Positions 19,578 to 28,539 of a stretch of DNA of 64,000 bases are shown here, one piece after another (within the stretch, counting starts at the first letter, position 1; each line of letters starts with the position of its first letter). Made by a program: the position numbers and the translations under genes. Origin of the DNA: Paludibacterium yongneupense DSM 18731 (GTDB taxonomy: Bacteria; Pseudomonadota; Gammaproteobacteria; Burkholderiales; Chromobacteriaceae); NCBI RefSeq assembly GCF_000422925.1, contig NZ_KE383959.1:77196-141195 (forward strand). Reading direction: 5' to 3'. The notes below the pieces were generated by a model. The model searched no databases, was not told the DNA's origin, and saw only the letters and a list, made by a program, of their open reading frames with translations.

Positions 19578-20405
19578 TCACTTGGTGATGTCGCTACCGA
19601 TCCACTTTTTGGATATCTTCGAAATCGTTCCGTCCTTGCGCAGATCGGACATGACCTTGGCCACCAGCGCCTGCCACTCCGGATCGCCCTTGTCCACGGC
19701 GACCCAGTTTGGTTCCAGGTACAGGGGTTTGCCTACAATCCTGAACTTGCCCGGCTGCTTGTCCAGCCGCGCCTTGGCCGTCACATAGTTGGATACGATG
19801 CCATCGATGCGCTTGCCGTCGCCCAGCGCCAGATCCTGATAGGCGAGGTCTTCGCTCGCATAGGGCGACACGATCACGCGGTCGAAAGGATAGGTCGGCT
19901 GAGCGCTGGTGCCCCACAGAGTCAGGGCTTTCTGCGCGTAACGTTCATAGGATGAACCCTGTTCGACGCCGATGCGCTTGCCGCCGGCATCGCGCATGTC
20001 CTTGATCCGGGTATTGGCGGCATTGACCACCAGCACGGCGGGCGAGCTGTAGTAATAGGAAACGAAACTGAGAATATCGGCTTTTTTCTTGTCCGGCGTC
20101 ATCGAGCATACGCAGATATCGAAGCGGTTGCCCCAGCGACCGGCGGTGATAGCCTCCCAGGACGGCGTTTCGATTTTCAATCTGGCGCCCAGCCTCGCGG
20201 CCACGGCCTTGGCCACGTCGACGTCGAAGCCATCCATCTGGTTATGCGCGTTAAGGAATGAGAACGGCGGGTAGCTCTGGTCTAGGACTTCGACCAGCAC
20301 ATGCGTTTTTTTGACTCGATCCAGCGTCGCGCCGGCCAGCACCGCCACGCTCCACACTGCGCACAAGGCTGCGACGCCCGCCCGCTTGGTCCATTTATTT
20401 TGCAT
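19578..20405 (-). CDS. Amino-acid ABC transporter periplasmic binding protein
   Basis: 275 aa from MQNKWTKRAGVAAL, with a signal peptide (KR, then a hydrophobic core, then VAVLAGA). The mature protein has the SBP family 3 pattern: YPPFSFLNAHNQMDGFDVD, GRWGNRFDICVCSMTPDKKK and GVEQGSSYERYAQK. The ligand is not predictable. The ATG at 20405 is preferred because the upstream in-frame extension is not signal-like. Two-gene operon with the permease. Confidence 0.86.
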   Translation of the reverse strand: MQNKWTKRAGVAALCAVWSVAVLAGATLDRVKKTHVLVEVLDQSYPPFSFLNAHNQMDGFDVDVAKAVAARLGARLKIETPSWEAITAGRWGNRFDICVCSMTPDKKKADILSFVSYYYSSPAVLVVNAANTRIKDMRDAGGKRIGVEQGSSYERYAQKALTLWGTSAQPTYPFDRVIVSPYASEDLAYQDLALGDGKRIDGIVSNYVTAKARLDKQPGKFRIVGKPLYLEPNWVAVDKGDPEWQALVAKVMSDLRKDGTISKISKKWIGSDITK

Positions 20406-20789
20406 ACCACTCACATTCAAAATTAAATTCCGGTTAGTCCGAATATTCCACAAATTTACCATGAGCACAACCTCGCCCCCCGCTGCGCCGCCTCGCGTCG
20501 GCCCGGCACGACGCCACAGTAAGCCTTGCAATAATCGCGACTTGCGCAGCGGAGCCGGCTATCAGCGCACGGTGGCCGGACGCCTGCTGAAGGCCCTGCT
20601 TCACGCGAGCGACAGGCGTTTGATGACGGCTACATGTCTATACAAAACAGGCGGCATACCGCTAGGCATGTGGCAAATAAAAGAAGGCCTGCACTCTTGT
20701 CTAGACACGGACGCGGGCGCCCCTGCTCTAGCCACCTGCGTTACACCATGGCATGCTTGACTCAAGCACACTGGACACGGGAGGACGCC
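20406..20789. other. Intergenic region, divergent promoters expected
   Basis: 384 nt between the binding-protein gene and the acetyltransferase. The part near 20406-20460 is AT-rich and probably carries the minus-strand promoter. I see no gene, RNA fold or terminator here; open frames crossing it are shadows. Confidence 0.5.
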
Positions 20790-21287
20790 ATGCGCGAGAT
20801 CACCATCCGCCACAGCACGGCGGACGACATCGCTGGCATCAGAAGCGTTTACGAAGGACCGAAAGCCTATTCCGGCACCATGCAACTGCCCTTCCCCTCT
20901 CTCGAGAAATGGGAAAAGCGGCTTGCCGATTTTCCACCCGGCCGTTACAGCCTGGTGGCCGAAGTCGAGGGCGAGATCGTCGGTCAACTCGGTCTGGAAG
21001 CGATGCAGAACCCACGGCGCAAGCACGTCGCCAGCGTAGGCATGGGGGTCAAGGATGCGTGGCACGGGCAAGGCATAGGCAGCAGGCTGTTGGCGGCCGC
21101 CATCGACCTGGCCGAGAACTGGCTCGATATCAGTCGCATCGAACTGTCAGTATTCGTCGACAACGCCGCCGCGATCGCCCTCTATAAGAAGCACGGCTTC
21201 GCGATCGAAGGCGAATCGCCGCGTTACGCGTTTCGCAACGGCGAGTATGCAAACGTCTATCACATGGCGAGAATGACGCGACTCTAA
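20790..21287 (+). CDS. GNAT acetyltransferase, YhhY/AaaT-like
   Basis: 165 aa. Very similar in pattern to E. coli YhhY (AaaT), an L-amino-acid N-acetyltransferase: MREITIRHSTADD at the start, the PRRKHVASVGMGV strand, the acetyl-CoA loop WHGQGIGSRLLAAAIDLAENW, then RIELSVFVDNAAAIALYKKHG and a C-terminal YAFRNGEYANVYHMARM. The ATG at 20790 has GGGAGG 5 nt upstream. The substrate is inferred from the family. Confidence 0.87.
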   Translation: MREITIRHSTADDIAGIRSVYEGPKAYSGTMQLPFPSLEKWEKRLADFPPGRYSLVAEVEGEIVGQLGLEAMQNPRRKHVASVGMGVKDAWHGQGIGSRLLAAAIDLAENWLDISRIELSVFVDNAAAIALYKKHGFAIEGESPRYAFRNGEYANVYHMARMTRL

Positions 21288-21393
21288 GATCGCGCCGTCT
21301 TCCGCGCCGCTCACCGACATGTCATCATATAAGGCATGGCGCAATCACCATATTAGGTGAGTAGCAAAAACGCATAACGTCCGCGGGGAAGAG

Positions 21394-22167
21394 ATGACCG
21401 ATTTTACCAATGAAGTAAACGAGCGTATCGCCGCTCTCTCCGTCAACACCGAGCTGCAGGAGATTTCCGCCGCCTTCCTGCGCGCTTCGACGGCCCCGAA
21501 ATACTGCTACAACTTCGCCTGGCAGGGCCGCCCCATCATTCAGTACCCGCAAGACATCGTGGCGATGCAGGAACTGATCTGGGCGATCAAACCCGATCTC
21601 ATCATCGAAACCGGCATCGCCCACGGCGGCTCGCTGGTTTTCAGCGCATCCATGCTCGCCCAGCTCGATCTGTGCGACGCCATCGAGAGCGGCGCCACGA
21701 TCGATCCGCGCCAGTCGCGGCGCAAGGTCGTCGGCATCGATATCGATATCCGTGCCCATAACCGGGCGGCGATCGAGGCGCACCCGATGGCATCGCGCAT
21801 CCGGATGCTGCAAGGGTCGAGCACAGACCCCGCCATCGTGGAACAGGTGCGGGCGATCGCCGCCGACTATCGCACCGTGCTCGTCTGCCTCGACAGCAAC
21901 CACACCCACGACCACGTGCTCGCCGAACTCGAAGCCTATGCCGGTCTGACCTCGGTGGGCAGCTACTGCGTGGTGTTCGATACCGTGGTCGACGAGTTGC
22001 CCAAAGAATTGATCCCCGACCGCCCATGGGGTCCTGGCGACAATCCCAAAACGGCGGTATGGGCCTTCCTGAAGACGCACCCCGAGTTCGCGATAGACGC
22101 GAGCATCCACGACAAACTGCAGATTACCGTCGCCCGCGACGGCTATCTGCGGCGGATCAAGCACTGA
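21394..22167 (+). CDS. CmcI-like (cephalosporin hydroxylase family) SAM-dependent methyltransferase
   Basis: 257 aa. The pattern WQGRPIIQYPQDIVAMQELI, then IIETGIAHGGSLVFSASML, VVGIDIDIR and LVCLDSNHTHDHVLAEL is that of the CmcI/RfbT family. These are Rossmann methyltransferases often named cephalosporin hydroxylase, many tied to polysaccharide or antibiotic modification. GTGIAHGG-like glycine loop and DID carboxylates mark the SAM site. No sugar-biosynthesis neighbours are present, so the target is unknown. GGGGAAGAG sits directly before ATG. Confidence 0.8.
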   Translation: MTDFTNEVNERIAALSVNTELQEISAAFLRASTAPKYCYNFAWQGRPIIQYPQDIVAMQELIWAIKPDLIIETGIAHGGSLVFSASMLAQLDLCDAIESGATIDPRQSRRKVVGIDIDIRAHNRAAIEAHPMASRIRMLQGSSTDPAIVEQVRAIAADYRTVLVCLDSNHTHDHVLAELEAYAGLTSVGSYCVVFDTVVDELPKELIPDRPWGPGDNPKTAVWAFLKTHPEFAIDASIHDKLQITVARDGYLRRIKH

Positions 22168-22368
22168 ATCGCCGTGCCTCCCGCCGCCCCCGGCGGTAGG
22201 CGCGGACATGCCGGCCAGGCAGAGCGCAATCCGGCCGGCAACCCTCTCTCCCCTCGTTCATCTTCCATTCCATACGCTGAAGTGGTGCCGGTCTGGCACA
22301 TGCGCCCTGCACAGGCGTCCCGTTCTGGCGCACGCGATGACAGCGGCCGGTGCAAGCCGTGCGAGCCT

Positions 22369-22382
22369 GGAATAATTATTCC
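22369..22382. promoter_or_regulatory. Perfect 14-bp palindrome upstream of the RpiR gene
   Basis: GGAATAATTATTCC is an exact palindrome in an AT island of an otherwise GC-rich 354-nt intergenic region, 140 nt before the regulator gene. RpiR-family proteins bind palindromes near their own genes, so it is a candidate operator. The rest of the region (22168-22360) shows no gene. Confidence 0.45.
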
Positions 22383-22465
22383 TTGTTTTTCAATGACCTA
22401 AGCACCGCCCTCTTTGCCCCCATCTTCTCCTGCCTGATCCAGTCAGCCTGGCATGACGTTTGCTA

Positions 22466-22480
22466 TGTTATAAAAATAAC
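22466..22480 (+). promoter_or_regulatory. Extended -10 promoter overlapping an inverted repeat
   Basis: TGT-TATAAA is an extended -10 box. It lies inside GTTAT-AAAA-ATAAC (22467-22480), 42 nt before the RpiR start codon. An operator on the -10 would suit autorepression and control of the whole ddp operon. No good -35 box is present, as expected for extended -10 promoters. Confidence 0.5.
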
Positions 22481-22521
22481 AAAACGAACATACATGACAG
22501 AGAACGAACAGCGGAGATCAA

Positions 22522-23379
22522 ATGGAACAAGCCGATATCATCGCCGACATTGAACGCCATTACCCGGAGCTGACGCCCACCGGCAAAGACATCGCCAGCT
22601 ATCTGCTCGCCAATCTGGAGCAGTTGCCGTTCGAAACGGCCAGCAGCATTGCCCAGGCCACGGGCACCAGCGGCATTTCGGTCGGGCGCCTGCTGCGCAC
22701 ACTCGGCTATCGCAATCTCGACGATTTCAAACACGCGTTGCGCGGCAAGACAGAAACCCGCCCATGGATGATCACCGACCGCCTCGGGGCATTTCGCGCC
22801 CAGCACGACGCAGCGGATCGAAGCGATCACTCGCTGACGCTGGAACTCGAAGCCATCCGCCATGCGCATGCACTGGCTCAGAGTCCGGTCTTTGCCCGCG
22901 TCGCCAAGCGCCTCGCCCATGCCGAAGCCGTGTTCATTCTCGGCATTCAGTCAACACGTGGCATTGCTAACGCTTTTTTTAGCCATCTTGAGTATTTGCG
23001 TCCGCGTGTGTTCTACGCCGAAGGCCAGGCCGGCACCTATGTGGAATCGCTCAATTCGGGTTTCGCTCACCCCTATCTGGTGGTCACTGACCTGCGCGCG
23101 TATTCCAGCCTGACGCGCAAAGTATGCGCCGCCGCAGTCGAACGCGGCATCGAGGTCTGCCTGGTCACCGACTGCTATTGCACCTGGGGCCGCGACTACC
23201 CGATAGACCTGCTGCAAGTCAAAACCGATGTCGGTCAGTTCTGGGATGCCTACTCGCCCTTGCTATGCCTGTTCAACCTGCTGGCCTCGTCCGTGGTCGA
23301 GCAGCTGGGGCCGGAGCTCGATACACGGCTCGCACAAAACCGCGCGCTGCAGAACACCTTTGGACAATTCGAACAATAA
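22522..23379 (+). CDS. MurR/RpiR family transcriptional regulator of the ddp operon
   Basis: 285 aa. The N-terminal helix-turn-helix (LTPTGKDIASYLLANLEQLP, then SSIAQATGTSGISVGRLLRTLG) is RpiR type. The C-terminal SIS domain (about 125-260) includes AEAVFILGIQSTRGIANAFF and would bind a phosphosugar or amino sugar. It is followed after 14 nt by ddpX on the same strand, so it likely governs dipeptide use. Ligand unknown; a cell-wall amino sugar is an inference from context. Confidence 0.88.
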   Translation: MEQADIIADIERHYPELTPTGKDIASYLLANLEQLPFETASSIAQATGTSGISVGRLLRTLGYRNLDDFKHALRGKTETRPWMITDRLGAFRAQHDAADRSDHSLTLELEAIRHAHALAQSPVFARVAKRLAHAEAVFILGIQSTRGIANAFFSHLEYLRPRVFYAEGQAGTYVESLNSGFAHPYLVVTDLRAYSSLTRKVCAAAVERGIEVCLVTDCYCTWGRDYPIDLLQVKTDVGQFWDAYSPLLCLFNLLASSVVEQLGPELDTRLAQNRALQNTFGQFEQ

Positions 23380-23393
23380 CCGGAACCCGAACC

Positions 23394-23969
23394 ATGCCAC
23401 AGCACGCCGCTCCCCTGGTTGTCATCCACCCTCCGCGCCACCATGTCGAGATCGATCTGGTTTATGCCGGCGCCGACAATCTGACCGGGCGCCCGATCTA
23501 CCGTCAGCCCTGCTGCCTGCTGCATCCCGATGCCGAGCGCGCACTGGAAAGCGCCATCCGCATTGCGGCACTGGCCGGGCTGCGCTTGCGCATCCTCGAT
23601 GCCTACCGGCCGGCAGAGGCTCAGCGCCGGCTGTGGGATGCCTTGCCCGACAGCCGCTATGTGGCCGACCTGGAGCGCGGCTCGCACCATAGCCGCGGCG
23701 TCGCGCTCGACGTCACGCTGGTCGACGGCGACGGCAGCGTACTGGACATGGGCACGGCGTTCGACGAGATGAGCGAACGCTCCCATCCTTTTCACCCGGC
23801 AGTGGAGGCGGCGAGTCAGCGCAACCGCCTGCTGCTGCTAGCGATCATGACCCAGGCCGGCTTCCGGCCGATCGCGACCGAATGGTGGCATTTCGAACTC
23901 GACAATGCCATCGCCTATCCGCTCGTCGACGACGAGCGGCTGACCTGCCTTCCCTTGCCGCTGCGGTAA
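23394..23969 (+). CDS. ddpX: D-alanyl-D-alanine dipeptidase DdpX (VanX family)
   Basis: 191 aa, M15 zinc dipeptidase. Zinc ligands are visible in GSHHSRGVALDVT (SxHxxGxAxD) and TEWWHFE (ExxWH-type). The catalytic Arg lies in LDAYRPAEAQRRLW. It cleaves D-Ala-D-Ala to D-alanine. No signal peptide is seen, so it is cytoplasmic and acts after import. The ATG is 14 nt after the regulator stop, with a weak ribosome-binding site. No van genes are nearby, so a role in nutrition or recycling rather than vancomycin resistance is likely. Confidence 0.92.
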   Translation: MPQHAAPLVVIHPPRHHVEIDLVYAGADNLTGRPIYRQPCCLLHPDAERALESAIRIAALAGLRLRILDAYRPAEAQRRLWDALPDSRYVADLERGSHHSRGVALDVTLVDGDGSVLDMGTAFDEMSERSHPFHPAVEAASQRNRLLLLAIMTQAGFRPIATEWWHFELDNAIAYPLVDDERLTCLPLPLR

Positions 23970-24017
23970 GGGTTTCATCGTGTTATCTGTCCCTGTCATG
24001 TCAAGAAGGAGCGCTCG

Positions 24018-25592
24018 ATGTACGAACCATGTTCTGTAAACGAGAAGGTATCCGCGCACGCGCGCATCACCGTCATCGCGGCAACCCTGCTGCTGGCGCT
24101 GGGGGCGACCGCGACGGCACTCGCCGCCACTCCGCCCGGGGTTCTGGTGATAGGCAAGGCCGCCGATCCGCAGACGCTGGATCCCGCGGTTACCATAGAC
24201 AACAACGACTGGACCGTGACCTACCCGTCCTATCAGCGACTGCTGCGCTACAAGGGCGGCTCGACGAGTGTCGAAGGCGATCTGGCATCGTCATGGAGCT
24301 CATCCCCGGATCACCTGAGCTGGACCTTCGTCCTGAAGTCCGGCCAGCGCTTCGACGACGGCACGCCGGTAACGGCGGAGGCGGTCAAGCAGTCTTTCGA
24401 ACGCATGCTGAAAATCGGCCAGGGGCCGGCCGATGCCTTCCCCAAAGGACTGGCCGTTTCCGTGCCCAAACCGGGGGTGGTCAAATTCACCTTGCCGACG
24501 CCGTTCGCCCCCTTCCTGTACACGCTGGCCAATGACGGGGCCGCCATCATCAACCCCAAGGCCGTGGCGCAGAACGCCGGCGATGACGGACGCGCCTGGC
24601 TCGCGCGCAATACGGCCGGCTCCGGCCCCTTCCGCCTGGTATCGTGGCAGAAGGGACAATCTCTGGTCCTGGCCCCCAACCCCTATTACGGCGGCCCCAA
24701 GCCCGCGCTGTCCAAGGTCGTGGTAAAAATCATCGGCGAGGCATCGACCCGGCGCCTGCAGCTCGAGCGCGGCGACCTGGACATCGCAGAGGAACTGCCG
24801 GTCGATCAACTGGAAGCGCTCAAGCACACATCGGGCGTCACCGTCGGCGCCTATCCTTCGCTGCGCGTGACCTATCTTTACCTCAACAACCGCAAGTCTC
24901 CCCTGTCCAACCCGGCGCTGCGGCGCGCCATCTCGTACGCCACCGACTATGACGGAATCATCAAAGGCGTCTTGCAGGGCAAAGCAAAGCAGATGCGCGG
25001 AGCGATACCGCAAGGGCTGTGGGGCTATGATCCACACGCCATGCAATACGGCTTCGACCTCAAGCGCGCGCGCGAGGCACTCGACCGTGCCGGTACCAAG
25101 CCCGCCACGCTGAGCTTCCTCTATTCGGACCGCGATCCGAACTGGGAGCCAATCGGTCTGGCCTTGCAGGCCAATCTGGCCAAGCTGGGCATCACGCTGA
25201 CGATGGAAAAGCTGGCTAACGCCACGATGCGCGATCGTGTGGGCAAGGCCGACTACGATATTTCCATCGGCAACTGGAGCCCCGACTTCGCCGATCCCTA
25301 TATGTTCATGAACTACTGGTTCGAGACCGCCAAGGCCGGGTTGCCGGGCAACCGCGCGTTCTACACCAATGCGCAAGTCGACGCGCAACTGGTACGCGCC
25401 GCGACGCTCACCGATCAGAAGCAGCGCACGCAGCTGTATCAGTCGGCGCAGAAGACCATCATCGGCGAAGCGCCCTATGTCTTCCTGTTCCAGAAGAACT
25501 ATGAGGTTGCGTTGCGCAGTTCGGTCAAGGGCTTTGTATTCAACCCGATGTTGGAGCAAGTGTTCAATCTGGACACGCTGTCCAAGCACTGA
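24018..25592 (+). CDS. ddpA: Dipeptide ABC transporter periplasmic binding protein DdpA
   Basis: 524 aa, SBP family 5. It has an N-terminal signal peptide (hydrophobic core VIAATLLLALGATATALA). Family features are PQTLDPAVTIDNNDW near the start, WTFVLKSGQRFDDGTPVTAEAVKQSF, and NRKSPLSNPALRRAISYATD. The best match by context is DdpA, which delivers D-Ala-D-Ala to the permease. GGAG lies 9 nt before the ATG. Confidence 0.88.
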   Translation: MYEPCSVNEKVSAHARITVIAATLLLALGATATALAATPPGVLVIGKAADPQTLDPAVTIDNNDWTVTYPSYQRLLRYKGGSTSVEGDLASSWSSSPDHLSWTFVLKSGQRFDDGTPVTAEAVKQSFERMLKIGQGPADAFPKGLAVSVPKPGVVKFTLPTPFAPFLYTLANDGAAIINPKAVAQNAGDDGRAWLARNTAGSGPFRLVSWQKGQSLVLAPNPYYGGPKPALSKVVVKIIGEASTRRLQLERGDLDIAEELPVDQLEALKHTSGVTVGAYPSLRVTYLYLNNRKSPLSNPALRRAISYATDYDGIIKGVLQGKAKQMRGAIPQGLWGYDPHAMQYGFDLKRAREALDRAGTKPATLSFLYSDRDPNWEPIGLALQANLAKLGITLTMEKLANATMRDRVGKADYDISIGNWSPDFADPYMFMNYWFETAKAGLPGNRAFYTNAQVDAQLVRAATLTDQKQRTQLYQSAQKTIIGEAPYVFLFQKNYEVALRSSVKGFVFNPMLEQVFNLDTLSKH

Positions 25593-25652
25593 CCCCGGTC
25601 GCGGGGAGGGCCGCCCGCGGCCTTCCCCGACCACCGGAGATGGAGACAAGCC

Positions 25653-26669
25653 ATGTCCTTTCTTCCCGTTTTGCGCCAGCGTCTGTTCGGACTGATGGTG
25701 GTGGTGCTGGGGGTCTCCTTCATCACCTTCGCCGTGTCCCATCTGATTCCGGGCGACCCCGCGCGCCTGATCGCCGGCGACCGCGCCTCGAACGAAACCG
25801 TGCTGCACCTGCGCCATACGCTGGGGCTGGACCGCCCATGGTGGGTGCAGTATGCCCACTACGTGAACGGGCTCGTGCATGGCGATCTCGGCACATCCAT
25901 ACGTACCGGCCGCCCGGTACTGGAAGACCTGGTCGCGTTTTTTCCGGCCACGCTCGAACTTGCGCTCGTCGCGCTGTTCTTTGCGACGGTGATCGGCGTT
26001 CCACTCGGGGTACTCTCGGCGGTGTATCGCAACCGCGTACTGGACCAGATCGCGCGGACCGTATCGGTCATCGGCATCTCCACGCCCGCATTCTGGCTCG
26101 GGCTCGGCGTCATCGTGCTGTTCTACGGCAAGCTGGCCTGGCTGCCTGGCAGCGGGCGGCTGGACGAAGGGCTGGATGCGCCGGCGGCGATAAGCGGCAT
26201 GTACCTGCTGGACGCCCTGCTGCGCGGCCAGCGCGACGTATTCTTCAATGCCCTGCAGCATATCCTGCTGCCGGCTTTCACCCTGGGTTTTGTCCACCTC
26301 GGCGTCGTCGCCAGACAAATCCGTTCGGCCATGCTCGGCGAATTGGGCGAGGACTATATCCGAACCGCGCGCGCCAGCGGTCTGTCGGCAGCGAGCGTGA
26401 TACTGCGCCACGCGCTGCCCAATGCACTGATTCCATCGGTCACGGTGCTCGGCCTCGCGCTCGGCGATCTTCTATACGGTGCGGTTCTGACCGAAACCGT
26501 GTTCGCCTGGCCCGGCATGGGCGCCTATGTGGTCAATTCGATTCAGTCGCTCGATTTTCCCGCGGTCATGGGCTTCGCCGTCCTGGTGTCGTTTGCCTAT
26601 GTCCTGGTGAACCTGCTGGTCGACCTGTTGTACCGGCTCATCGATCCACGTATCAAGGAGGTCAACTGA
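25653..26669 (+). CDS. ddpB: Dipeptide ABC transporter permease DdpB
   Basis: 338 aa, DppB-type permease. The start SFLPVLRQRLFGLMVVVLGVS is followed by VSHLIPGDPAR, and the EAA loop reads YIRTARASGLSAASVILRHAL. About six membrane segments. The gene ends in TGATG, overlapping the next start. Confidence 0.9.
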   Translation: MSFLPVLRQRLFGLMVVVLGVSFITFAVSHLIPGDPARLIAGDRASNETVLHLRHTLGLDRPWWVQYAHYVNGLVHGDLGTSIRTGRPVLEDLVAFFPATLELALVALFFATVIGVPLGVLSAVYRNRVLDQIARTVSVIGISTPAFWLGLGVIVLFYGKLAWLPGSGRLDEGLDAPAAISGMYLLDALLRGQRDVFFNALQHILLPAFTLGFVHLGVVARQIRSAMLGELGEDYIRTARASGLSAASVILRHALPNALIPSVTVLGLALGDLLYGAVLTETVFAWPGMGAYVVNSIQSLDFPAVMGFAVLVSFAYVLVNLLVDLLYRLIDPRIKEVN

Positions 26670-27553
26670 TGGAAGCTAGCTCGATGGAACAGAGCGAAGC
26701 CGCAACGCCGGCCGGGCGCGGCGGGCGGGTGTGGTACCGCCTGCGGCAAAGCCCGCTGACCCTGGCCGGAGGAGCGGTCATCCTGCTCGTGATACTGCTG
26801 ATGCTGAGCGCGCCCTGGCTGGCACCCTATCCGCCCGATGCCATCGATCTGGGCGCCCGCCTGGCGGCGCCGTCGGACGCGCACCGCTTCGGCACCGATG
26901 AAGTCGGGCGCGATCTGCTGTCGCGCGTTTTGTACGGAAGCCGGCAGTCAGTGACAGCCGGTCTGGCGGTGGTACTGCTGGCCGGAGTCATCGGCTCGCT
27001 GACCGGCTGTTTTTCCGGTGTCGTCGGCGGCCGCGTCGACAGTATCATCATGCGGCTGATGGATATCATGCTGTCGGTGCCGTCGCTCGTGCTCACCCTG
27101 GCGCTGGCGGCCGCGCTCGGGCCCAGCCTGTTCAACGCGATGCTGGCCATCGCCGTAGTGCGCATCCCGTTCTACGTGCGCCTCGCCCGTGGCCAGGCAT
27201 TGTCTTTGCGCGAAACCGGCTACGTCAAAGCCGCCGCCACGTTCGGCGCGTCGCGCTGGCATATCGTGCATTGGCATGTGCTACGCAACAGCCTGCCGCC
27301 ACTGATCGTGCAAGGCTCGCTCGATATCGGCGGCTCCATCCTGATGGCGGCGACGCTGGGCTTCATCGGACTGGGCGCACAACAACCCACGGCCGAGTGG
27401 GGGGCGATGGTTGCGACCGGCCGCAACTACCTGCTCGACCAGTGGTGGTACTCGGCTTTTCCCGGCGCCGCCATCCTGATCACCGCCACCGGATTCAATC
27501 TGTTCGGCGACGGCTTGCGCGATCTGCTCGACCCCAGACAACAGGCACGCTGA
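26669..27553 (+). CDS. ddpC: Dipeptide ABC transporter permease DdpC
   Basis: 294 aa, DppC-type permease. It shows [21 protein letters not shown] (the conserved FGTD-GRD-SR motif) and an EAA loop [20 protein letters not shown]. Its ATG overlaps the ddpB stop by 1 nt with AGGAGG upstream. A second possible start lies five codons later ([11 protein letters not shown]). Confidence 0.9.
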   Translation: MEASSMEQSEAATPAGRGGRVWYRLRQSPLTLAGGAVILLVILLMLSAPWLAPYPPDAIDLGARLAAPSDAHRFGTDEVGRDLLSRVLYGSRQSVTAGLAVVLLAGVIGSLTGCFSGVVGGRVDSIIMRLMDIMLSVPSLVLTLALAAALGPSLFNAMLAIAVVRIPFYVRLARGQALSLRETGYVKAAATFGASRWHIVHWHVLRNSLPPLIVQGSLDIGGSILMAATLGFIGLGAQQPTAEWGAMVATGRNYLLDQWWYSAFPGAAILITATGFNLFGDGLRDLLDPRQQAR

Positions 27554-27555
27554 CC

Positions 27556-28539
27556 ATGAACCCATCCCCCGTTTTATCCATCGACCGGCTCAGCCTCGAG
27601 TTTCCGGTCTATCGCGGCGCCATCCATGCGCTCAACGGCGTAACGCTGTCGGTCGGCGCCGGTGAAATCGTCGGCATCGTCGGCGAGTCGGGCTCCGGCA
27701 AGTCGGTGACGGCGATGATGGCGATGCGGCTGCTACCCGCCACCAGCTATCGCGTCACCGCCGGCTCGCTGCACGTTCTCGGCCACGACATGCTGACGGT
27801 GTCCGAGCGCACCCTGTCGGCCTTGCGCGGCGCCGATGTTGCCATGATTTTTCAGGAACCGATGACGGCGCTCAATCCGACACGCCGCATCGGCGCCGCC
27901 ATGGTGGAAGTGATCCGCTGCCATCGGCGCCTGTCGGCGCACGACGCGCGCGCGCATGCCATCGCGCTGCTGGAAGACATGCACATCGCCGACGCCGCCG
28001 GCGTGCTGGAACGCTACCCTTTTGAACTATCCGGAGGCATGCGCCAGCGCATCCTCATCGCCCTGGCCTTCTCCTGCAATCCTCGCCTGCTGATCGCCGA
28101 CGAACCGACCACCGCCCTCGACGTCACCGTGCAACGCCAGGTACTGCTGCTGTTGCGCGAACGCGCACGCGCGCTCGGCACCGGCGTTCTGTTCATCAGC
28201 CACGATATGGCCGTGGTCTCGCAGCTCTGCGACCGGGTCTATGTCATGTATGCGGGCAGCGTGGTCGAGTCCGGCCCAACCGCCGACATCCTGGTGCGCC
28301 CCGCGCATCCGTATACCCGCGGCTTGCTGCTCGGTCTGCCGGAATCGGCTGCGCCGCATACTCCGCTGCACACCATCCCCGGTACGGTACCCGATCTGTC
28401 GCGCGCATTGTGCGGTTGTCCGTTTGCCGCACGGTGCCCGGATGTCGGCCCGGCCTGCACGCTCAAGCCGGAACTGAGCACCGCCGCCGCGCGCGCGGTC
28501 GCCTGTCATTACGTCCACCACCCGGAGCCGGTCGCATGA
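27556..28539 (+). CDS. ddpD: Dipeptide ABC transporter ATPase DdpD
   Basis: 327 aa. Walker A is [13 protein letters not shown]-loop [10 protein letters not shown], signature LSGGMRQRI and Walker [13 protein letters not shown]. The C-terminal oligopeptide-transporter domain has [14 protein letters not shown], a cysteine motif that in relatives can hold an iron-sulfur cluster. It starts 2 nt after ddpC and overlaps ddpF. Confidence 0.91.
   Translation: MNPSPVLSIDRLSLEFPVYRGAIHALNGVTLSVGAGEIVGIVGESGSGKSVTAMMAMRLLPATSYRVTAGSLHVLGHDMLTVSERTLSALRGADVAMIFQEPMTALNPTRRIGAAMVEVIRCHRRLSAHDARAHAIALLEDMHIADAAGVLERYPFELSGGMRQRILIALAFSCNPRLLIADEPTTALDVTVQRQVLLLLRERARALGTGVLFISHDMAVVSQLCDRVYVMYAGSVVESGPTADILVRPAHPYTRGLLLGLPESAAPHTPLHTIPGTVPDLSRALCGCPFAARCPDVGPACTLKPELSTAAARAVACHYVHHPEPVA

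Noticed and set aside
22290-22310. Possible sigma-54 promoter (TGGCAC near 22296) before the RpiR gene
   Set aside because: The GC of the -12 element is not at the required 10-nt distance from the GG of the -24 element.
23394-23969. VanX-like gene as a vancomycin-resistance determinant
   Set aside because: No vanA/B ligase, vanH or two-component system is nearby, and it sits with a D-Ala-D-Ala importer, which marks ddpX.
24300-26411. 703-codon open frame on the minus strand across ddpA and ddpB
   Set aside because: It is antisense to two clear ABC genes and has low-complexity Arg/Gln/Gly composition. Long antisense frames are expected in GC-rich coding DNA.
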